From Allopusillimonas lactea (GTDB taxonomy: Bacteria; Pseudomonadota; Gammaproteobacteria; Burkholderiales; Burkholderiaceae_B), in assembly GCF_021653995.1 (NCBI RefSeq), contig NZ_JAJJOZ010000001.1:434001-498000 (forward strand): 64,000 bases of DNA, in the 5' to 3' direction. Under the pieces are notes generated by a model. The model ran no database searches. It saw only the letters and a program-made list of their open reading frames with translations, and was not told the DNA's origin. Below are positions 59,386-64,000 of this stretch, in pieces. Each line of letters begins with the position of its first letter. Position 1 is the first letter of the stretch. The position numbers and the translations under genes are program-made.

Positions 59386-60840
59386 TCACCTCGCAGGCCT
59401 GTGCATACCGTTGTCACGATCGGGGCCCTGGCCTGTGCCCTCGGCAGCGGTTTCGCGGGCGGCGGAAATAGGCCGGGCCGGCCGCCGCGATTCGCCGTGC
59501 TCATCGGCCACCGGTGCGGCTTCATGTGGCACCGGCCCGCGCCTGATTAATTGCAGGATGTAGCCGATGCCCGCGCCAAATACGACGAAATACACGATCA
59601 CAAACAAGGCCAGTGTCAAGGCGACCTCGCCGCGGCCGTTGGGCGTGACCGCGTCGGCGGTGCGCATGACGTTATACACAATCCAGGGCTGCCGACCGAC
59701 CTCGGTGGTGAACCACCCGGCGATGATGGCAATCAGGCCCGCAGGGCCCATACAGAGGGCAAAACGCAGCAGGCCGCGCCGCTCGAACAGGGTGCCCCGC
59801 CACCGCAGCCAGGCGCCCCACAGCGCTTGAGCCACCATGAGCAGGCCTAGCCCGACCATGATGCGAAAACTCCAGAACACCACGGTTGCGTTGGGCCTGT
59901 CCTCCGGCGCATAGGATTTCAATCCTGGAAACTGCCCGTCCCAGCTATGCGTCAGGATCAGGCTGCCCAGATGCGGCACGGACACGGCAAAATGGGTGGT
60001 TTCGGCCTCCATGTCGGGCCAACCAATCAACGTGAGCGGCACACCTTTGCCCTCCTCGTTCTCCCAGTGCGCCTCCATGGCCGCGATCTTTGCGGGTTGA
60101 TACTTGAGCGTATTGAGCCCGTGCAAATCCCCCACAAAAACCTGCAGCGGCGCCACGAACAGCAGCATCCACATCGCCATGGACAGCATCTTGCGCACGG
60201 CCGTCGTGTCGTTGCCACGCAGCATATGCCAGGCGCCCGATGCGGCCACCATTAATGCCGTAGCCAGAAAGGCTGCCAACGACATATGCACCAGCCGATA
60301 GGGAAACGAAGGATTGAAGATTACTGCCAGCCAGTCTACCGGCACCGCCTGGTTGTTGATGATCTCGAAACCTGCCGGCGTCTGCATCCAGCTGTTGGAG
60401 GCCAGAATCCATGTGGCGGAGATCAGCGTGCCCAGCGCCACCATAATGGTGGAGAACAAATGCAGGCCGTGGCCAACGCGCTTCCAGCCGAACAGCATCA
60501 CGCCCAGAAATCCGGCTTCCAGAAAGAACGCAGTCAGTACCTCGTAGGCCAGCAATGGGCCAGTGATGCCGCCCGCAAAACGCGAGAAGTGGCTCCAGTT
60601 GGTGCCGAACTGATAGGCCATCACAATGCCCGACACTACGCCCATACCGAAGTTCACCGCAAATATCTTGATCCAGTAATGATAAAGATCGCGATAGACA
60701 GGCTTGCCAGTGGCCAACCAACAGGCTTCGAGTACGGCCAGGTAGCTGGCCAGGCCGATGGTGATGGCGGGAAAAATGATATGGAAAGCAATGGTGAAAC
60801 CAAACTGGATCCGCGCCAGCATCAGGGCGTCAAATACCAT
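59386..60840 (-). CDS. cioA: Cyanide-insensitive quinol oxidase subunit I (CydA family)
   Basis: 484-aa inner-membrane subunit holding the haems. 'ARIQFGFTIAFHIIFPAITIGLAS' carries the distal haem His. 'FGVMLFGWKRVG', 'WILASNSWMQTPAGFEI' and 'PFAYGWFTTEVGRQPWIVYNVMRTADAV'-type sequence (here beginning IAGWFTTEVG) are conserved. The Q-loop region between about residues 255 and 330 is the short form seen in CIO enzymes rather than E. coli CydA. The ATG at 60840 follows AAGGAG. First gene of the cioA-cioB-DUF2474 operon. Confidence 0.95.
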   Translation of the reverse strand: MVFDALMLARIQFGFTIAFHIIFPAITIGLASYLAVLEACWLATGKPVYRDLYHYWIKIFAVNFGMGVVSGIVMAYQFGTNWSHFSRFAGGITGPLLAYEVLTAFFLEAGFLGVMLFGWKRVGHGLHLFSTIMVALGTLISATWILASNSWMQTPAGFEIINNQAVPVDWLAVIFNPSFPYRLVHMSLAAFLATALMVAASGAWHMLRGNDTTAVRKMLSMAMWMLLFVAPLQVFVGDLHGLNTLKYQPAKIAAMEAHWENEEGKGVPLTLIGWPDMEAETTHFAVSVPHLGSLILTHSWDGQFPGLKSYAPEDRPNATVVFWSFRIMVGLGLLMVAQALWGAWLRWRGTLFERRGLLRFALCMGPAGLIAIIAGWFTTEVGRQPWIVYNVMRTADAVTPNGRGEVALTLALFVIVYFVVFGAGIGYILQLIRRGPVPHEAAPVADEHGESRRPARPISAARETAAEGTGQGPDRDNGMHRPAR

Positions 60841-61072
60841 GCCGCACTCCTTGCGATCCAGCCCGGGCGACCTCGGCTGTCGAGGTGCGGGCTGCTCGAT
60901 ACGGCCACTGTAGCGCAGCGTGCGGACGGGCGAAAGTGACAAATTGTCCTGACTCGACGGGCATGAGGCTTGCTGGATATGGATGGCATCAAAGCGGGAT
61001 GAGGGCTATAGTGAGTCTGTATGGAGCAGGTTCGGGGCATGCGTCACGCTGGTTCACAATCAGGAGGGCACT

Positions 61073-61840
61073 ATGCTACGCAGAGTCGGCAGTTTGAAAG
61101 ACTATGCCATCCAGGCTACGGATGGCGAGTTGGGCAAGATCCGCGAGATGTATTTCGACGAGGAGCAGTGGGCCGTCCGCTACTTGGTCGTGGACACGGG
61201 TAAATGGCTGACGCGGCACGAGGTCCTGATTTCGCCCTACTCGGTCGACGGTATCGATGACGAGCACGGGAAGGTGCTGGTGTCGCTCACACGCGAGCAG
61301 GTCGAAAACAGCCCTGACATCGATACCCATCAACCATTGTCCCGCCAGCTCGAAGGTGAGTTTTCCGCTTATTACGGCTATGGCCACTACTGGACCGGGC
61401 CTTACTTGTGGGGCGCCGATGGCGCGCCCGTCATGCCATTGCCGAACACGCTCACCGAGGTCGCTTCCGCTGCTGTGGCCGAGGAGTTTGGCCATGCCGC
61501 CGACACACATTTACGCAGCAGCGCTGAAGTGCACGGCTACCATATCGCCGGCACCGACGACGCGATCGGCCATGTCGCCGACTTCATCTTCGACGACGAA
61601 ACCTGGGCGCTGCGCTATCTGCTGGTTGACACGCATAATTGGTGGCCAGGCGGCAAAAAGGTACTGCTCGCCCCCGAATGGATCGAGCATATCGATTGGG
61701 CCGATGCGCTGGTAAAAACACGCCTGACGCGTGAGGAAATCCGCAACAGCCCAGAGTATGTCGAAGAACTCCCCATTGCCCGCGACTACGAGAAACGCTT
61801 GCACGAGCACTACCGCCGCCAGGGCTACTGGGATGTGTAA
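61073..61840 (+). CDS. Protein with two PRC-barrel domains
   Basis: 255-aa cytoplasmic protein. The first PRC barrel (about 1-75) reads 'GSLKDYAIQATDGELGKIREMYFDEEQWAVRYLVVDTGKWL', and the second (about 145-220) 'VHGYHIAGTDDAIGHVADFIFDDETWALRYLLVDTHNWW', a clear internal duplication. A linker rich in Tyr and Trp joins them. PRC-barrel proteins occur in photosynthetic reaction centres, RimM and stress proteins; the role here is unknown. The ATG at 61073 follows AGGAGGG. It is divergent from cioA and convergent with the SAF oxidoreductase gene. Confidence 0.88.
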   Translation: MLRRVGSLKDYAIQATDGELGKIREMYFDEEQWAVRYLVVDTGKWLTRHEVLISPYSVDGIDDEHGKVLVSLTREQVENSPDIDTHQPLSRQLEGEFSAYYGYGHYWTGPYLWGADGAPVMPLPNTLTEVASAAVAEEFGHAADTHLRSSAEVHGYHIAGTDDAIGHVADFIFDDETWALRYLLVDTHNWWPGGKKVLLAPEWIEHIDWADALVKTRLTREEIRNSPEYVEELPIARDYEKRLHEHYRRQGYWDV

Positions 61841-61876
61841 ACCCCACGGGGCCGGCGCTTGCCAGCCAGGCCCCAG

Positions 61877-61901
61877 GGCGTCGGCCTGTCAGGCCGACGC
61901 C
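61877..61901. terminator. Hairpin over the stop codon of the SAF-domain oxidoreductase gene
   Basis: GGCGTCGGCC (61877-61886) and GGCCGACGCC (61892-61901) form a perfect 10-bp stem with a 5-nt loop, in which the minus-strand stop codon lies. Convergent position suggests a shared terminator for both neighbours, although no T-tract follows. Confidence 0.5.
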
Positions 61902-63253
61902 TCAGCGGCGCCTGCGGGCGAGAACATTTGCTCCAGGTTGCGCCGCATGGCGTAAGCCGCGGTGGATGTGTCCATGGCCACATCGTCCCACGTCAGGCTC
62001 TGCCCCTTGCGCACCGGCCGCACCACCTTGATGCCATGCGCCAGGCCCAGTGGCAGGCCGCCCGCCGCCAGCGATATTTCGGCAGGCGTGAGTTTGCCCC
62101 ACACCGTGTAGCCGCCTTCGCCATCCAGCAGCTCGCCGGGAGCGAGATCGCGTTTGGCGGTGGCCACCACATCGGCGCGCCAACACGTGGCCGCACCGGT
62201 AGGTTCGCCGCGCAGCGCCACCGAGGCCACCGACATACCCACCTCCAGGCCGATCAGGTGCCAGCGCTTGTACAGAGTGAAGTAGCGTCCGCTCGGATCC
62301 GTCTGTGCGTTGTATTCCTCGAAGCAATGCTTGATATAGTCGGTTTCGGCCTCTACTGTTACCCATACCCCCATGCGGATGTCGTAATCGATGGTGTGAC
62401 CATCCCGGTGCAACGACGACACCACTTCCACCATACCCTTGCGTTCAAGAGTGCCGCCTTCGCTGCGCGGCCGCGTGACGCTGGGGATATCGGCAACGCT
62501 TGCAGGTGGATACTGCAGGCCGTTGGATGGCACATACAGGCCAGTGGCGTTGGCAATGGCAGCGCTTTCAATGGAAGGCTTGGAGCCATCCAGAAAGCTG
62601 TTGAACATTTTGGGATTCAGGCCACCGCGCTCGGCCTGCTCGGGGGTAAGGCCATAGTTGCCCCAGACCGTATCGGGCGTGGATTCGCAGAAATGCGGCA
62701 GCCATTTATGGCCGCGGCCCGCTGCCACCACCGGGAAACCGCAGGTGCGCGCCCAATCGACCAGGTCGCACACCAGGGCTGGCTGATCGCCGAAAGCCAA
62801 CGAATAAACCACCCCGGCCTCGGCCGCGCGCCGGGCCAGCAGCGGGCCACAGAAGGCGTCGGCCTCGACCGTGACGTTGACCACATGCTTGCCGTTGCGA
62901 AATGCCTCCAGGCAGTGCTCGACGGCAGCCACGGGGTTGCCCGTACACTCGACCAGCACATCGAGCTCAGGCAGCGCGGCCAGCGCTTGCCAATCGTCGG
63001 TGATCCACGTGGTGCCGTCGCGCAGCGCCTGCGCGGCCGATGTGGCCGCCACGCGGGCGGGATCCCAGCCAACACGGGCCAGGTTGCGCCGCGCTGCCTC
63101 GGGAGACAGATCGGCCACGCCGACCAGATGTACCCCTGGCGTACGAGGTATCTGGGCGAGATACATGGAACCGAACTTGCCCGCGCCCACCAGGCCAATG
63201 CGCACGGGCCGGTTGTCGGCCTGCCGTTGCTGCAGTTTCAGGTACAAACTCAT
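61889..63253 (-). CDS. NAD(P)-dependent oxidoreductase with C-terminal SAF domain
   Basis: 454-aa protein. The N-terminal Rossmann domain 'RIGLVGAGKFGSMYLAQIPRTPGVHLVGVADLS' resembles homoserine dehydrogenase and Gfo/Idh/MocA enzymes. A middle catalytic-like domain follows (about 125-340; 'KHVVNVTVEADAF', 'GRGHKWLPHFCESTPDTVWGNYGL'). The last ~110 residues look like a SAF domain ('TAKRDLAPGELLDGEGGYTVWGKL', 'GIKVVRPVRKGQSLTWDDV'). Family members are linked to sugar-acid catabolism or are unassigned; I give no substrate. The ATG at 63253 follows AAGGAAG. Confidence 0.82.
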   Translation of the reverse strand: MSLYLKLQQRQADNRPVRIGLVGAGKFGSMYLAQIPRTPGVHLVGVADLSPEAARRNLARVGWDPARVAATSAAQALRDGTTWITDDWQALAALPELDVLVECTGNPVAAVEHCLEAFRNGKHVVNVTVEADAFCGPLLARRAAEAGVVYSLAFGDQPALVCDLVDWARTCGFPVVAAGRGHKWLPHFCESTPDTVWGNYGLTPEQAERGGLNPKMFNSFLDGSKPSIESAAIANATGLYVPSNGLQYPPASVADIPSVTRPRSEGGTLERKGMVEVVSSLHRDGHTIDYDIRMGVWVTVEAETDYIKHCFEEYNAQTDPSGRYFTLYKRWHLIGLEVGMSVASVALRGEPTGAATCWRADVVATAKRDLAPGELLDGEGGYTVWGKLTPAEISLAAGGLPLGLAHGIKVVRPVRKGQSLTWDDVAMDTSTAAYAMRRNLEQMFSPAGAAEASA

Positions 63254-63371
63254 TGCCTCTTCCTTTGTTGATCTGGATGACGGTTTTACTGAATTGCGGT
63301 GCCGTGCTGCCGGGAAATGCCGCAGCCTGCCCCTTTGCGCGCCCGTGCAGCAACGATGCCAGGTGATGGCC

Positions 63372-64000
63372 TTAACGTTTGCGCCCACCCGCCACGCGGC
63401 GCCTGGCAGGCTTGCGGCGCACCGATACAGCTTCGGGGGTGCCAGACCAGCTCAGTTCGTATGCCGCATCACGCCGCACATTGCCTACCAACGCAGGGCG
63501 AAAACAGGCCAGATTGGTACCGCCGGGATGGCGCACGCTAGGGTACACGATACCGAGAGAGCCGGCCTCCAGCAAGCTTGCCGCGAGTGCTTGCGAGGCG
63601 ACATAACTGCGCGTGTCGAGACAGCGGGCGTATCCCCGCGCCTGGCGGATATCGTGAAAACTGCCGCTGAAATCGGCCAACATGAGTTGGTAGCTGACGG
63701 TATCGTGAAAGTAGCCGATCTCGGCATATTCCACTGTTTTATGGAAAATGACCTCGGCCAGCGCGGTGTCGACGTCAAACGCACAGTACCAGGCGCCCCG
63801 CTGCCCGTCGTTGAAGCGGCTGCCTTCGGGCCGTGCATAGGTGAACGCACCATTGATGATCCTGAAATTGGGCACGCCGAATACCAGCTCATCGATGCCT
63901 ATACCCGGCAAGGCACCGCGCTCGGCCGCCAGGCGCTGGTTGGTGGCATTGTCGAGCGCGAACAGGTCGGCGAGTTCGGTGTCGTTGTCGGCCAAGGGCG
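63372..64000 (-). CDS. RES-domain protein, probable toxin (5' end beyond window)
   Basis: At least 207 aa in a frame open to the right edge. 'FRIINGAFTYARPEGSRFNDGQRGAWYCAFDVDTALAEVIFH' shows the conserved Arg and Glu, and 'GIVYPSVRHPGGTNLACFRP' the Ser, of the RES domain. RES toxins of the RES-Xre type II systems are ADP-ribosyltransferase-like enzymes that deplete NAD. The only start in the window is a TTG at 63995, so the true start and any Xre antitoxin gene upstream lie outside. The C-terminus is a basic tail (RRKPARRRVAGGRKR). Confidence 0.85.
   Translation of the reverse strand, partial: PLADNDTELADLFALDNATNQRLAAERGALPGIGIDELVFGVPNFRIINGAFTYARPEGSRFNDGQRGAWYCAFDVDTALAEVIFHKTVEYAEIGYFHDTVSYQLMLADFSGSFHDIRQARGYARCLDTRSYVASQALAASLLEAGSLGIVYPSVRHPGGTNLACFRPALVGNVRRDAAYELSWSGTPEAVSVRRKPARRRVAGGRKR

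Noticed and set aside
1..64000. tRNA, rRNA, CRISPR, insertion sequences, prophage, origin
   Set aside because: No cloverleaf-like, rRNA-like or spaced-repeat arrays and no transposase or integrase genes were seen on reading through; short ncRNAs cannot be excluded by eye.

Overview
This is high-GC (roughly 60-65% by eye) chromosomal DNA, densely packed with short operons in both orientations. The gene content fits a betaproteobacterium of the order Burkholderiales, most likely family Alcaligenaceae (Bordetella/Achromobacter/Pusillimonas relatives). Pointers are the LivHMGF amino-acid importer, a TctAB transporter with its TctDE-type two-component system, an APS-reductase-type sulfate assimilation cluster, azurin and a cyanide-insensitive bd-type quinol oxidase. 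This placement is an inference from gene content. I saw no rRNA, tRNA, CRISPR array, insertion sequence or prophage.

Layout, left half. 1-2843: the 3' end of livH, then livM, livG and livF. 2967-5464 (minus): a beta-class GST and an S9 peptidase. 5593-10342: central-carbon genes for a hydroxypyruvate reductase-like enzyme, glycerate kinase, an Epd-like GAPDH and fumarase C. 10403-13118: a DUF488 protein and an NfeD/slipin membrane pair. 13156-16768: gnd, zwf and a secreted PQQ-type sugar dehydrogenase, overlapping or nearly so. 16824-19612: a universal stress protein, a GH15 enzyme and acylphosphatase. 19694-25538 (minus): a type II sulfide:quinone reductase, tctA, tctB, and the sensor kinase and response regulator that probably control them. 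25595-28866: a phosphoribosyltransferase and a three-gene polar amino-acid ABC importer. 29168-33104: a TauE/SafE exporter, an MDR-family oxidoreductase, and a MarR regulator with an MFS exporter.

The most distinctive island is 33105-37838. A 0.5 kb AT-rich leader precedes five collinear genes of visibly lower GC: a Gly/Ser/Ala/Asn-rich secreted protein, a 108-aa secreted protein, a periplasmic C39 peptidase, a 159-aa secreted protein, and an outer-membrane beta-barrel with an N-terminal coiled coil. The order and architecture resemble the D-E-F part of the Pseudomonas Fap functional-amyloid system, but the structural proteins look different. The two small proteins carry a double-glycine-like site just after their Sec signals. 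All three candidate subunits share a Q-N-x-x-x-N motif. I regard this as the best candidate for an undescribed system here.

Right half. 37897-38841: a 45-aa leader ORF coupled to panD, then crcB. 38904-45297 (minus): malQ, glgX and glgB. 45309-52870 (minus): osmC, then cysN, cysD, cysH, cysA, cysW, cysT and cysP, covering sulfate import and reduction to sulfite. 53179-54469: cbpA and cbpM. 54656-60840: azurin (plus), then a minus-strand copper/respiration block, cioA-cioB-DUF2474 and copA-cueR, in which the copA promoter overlaps the end of the DUF2474 gene. 61073-64000: a double PRC-barrel protein, a SAF-domain oxidoreductase of unknown substrate, and a RES-domain toxin cut by the right edge.
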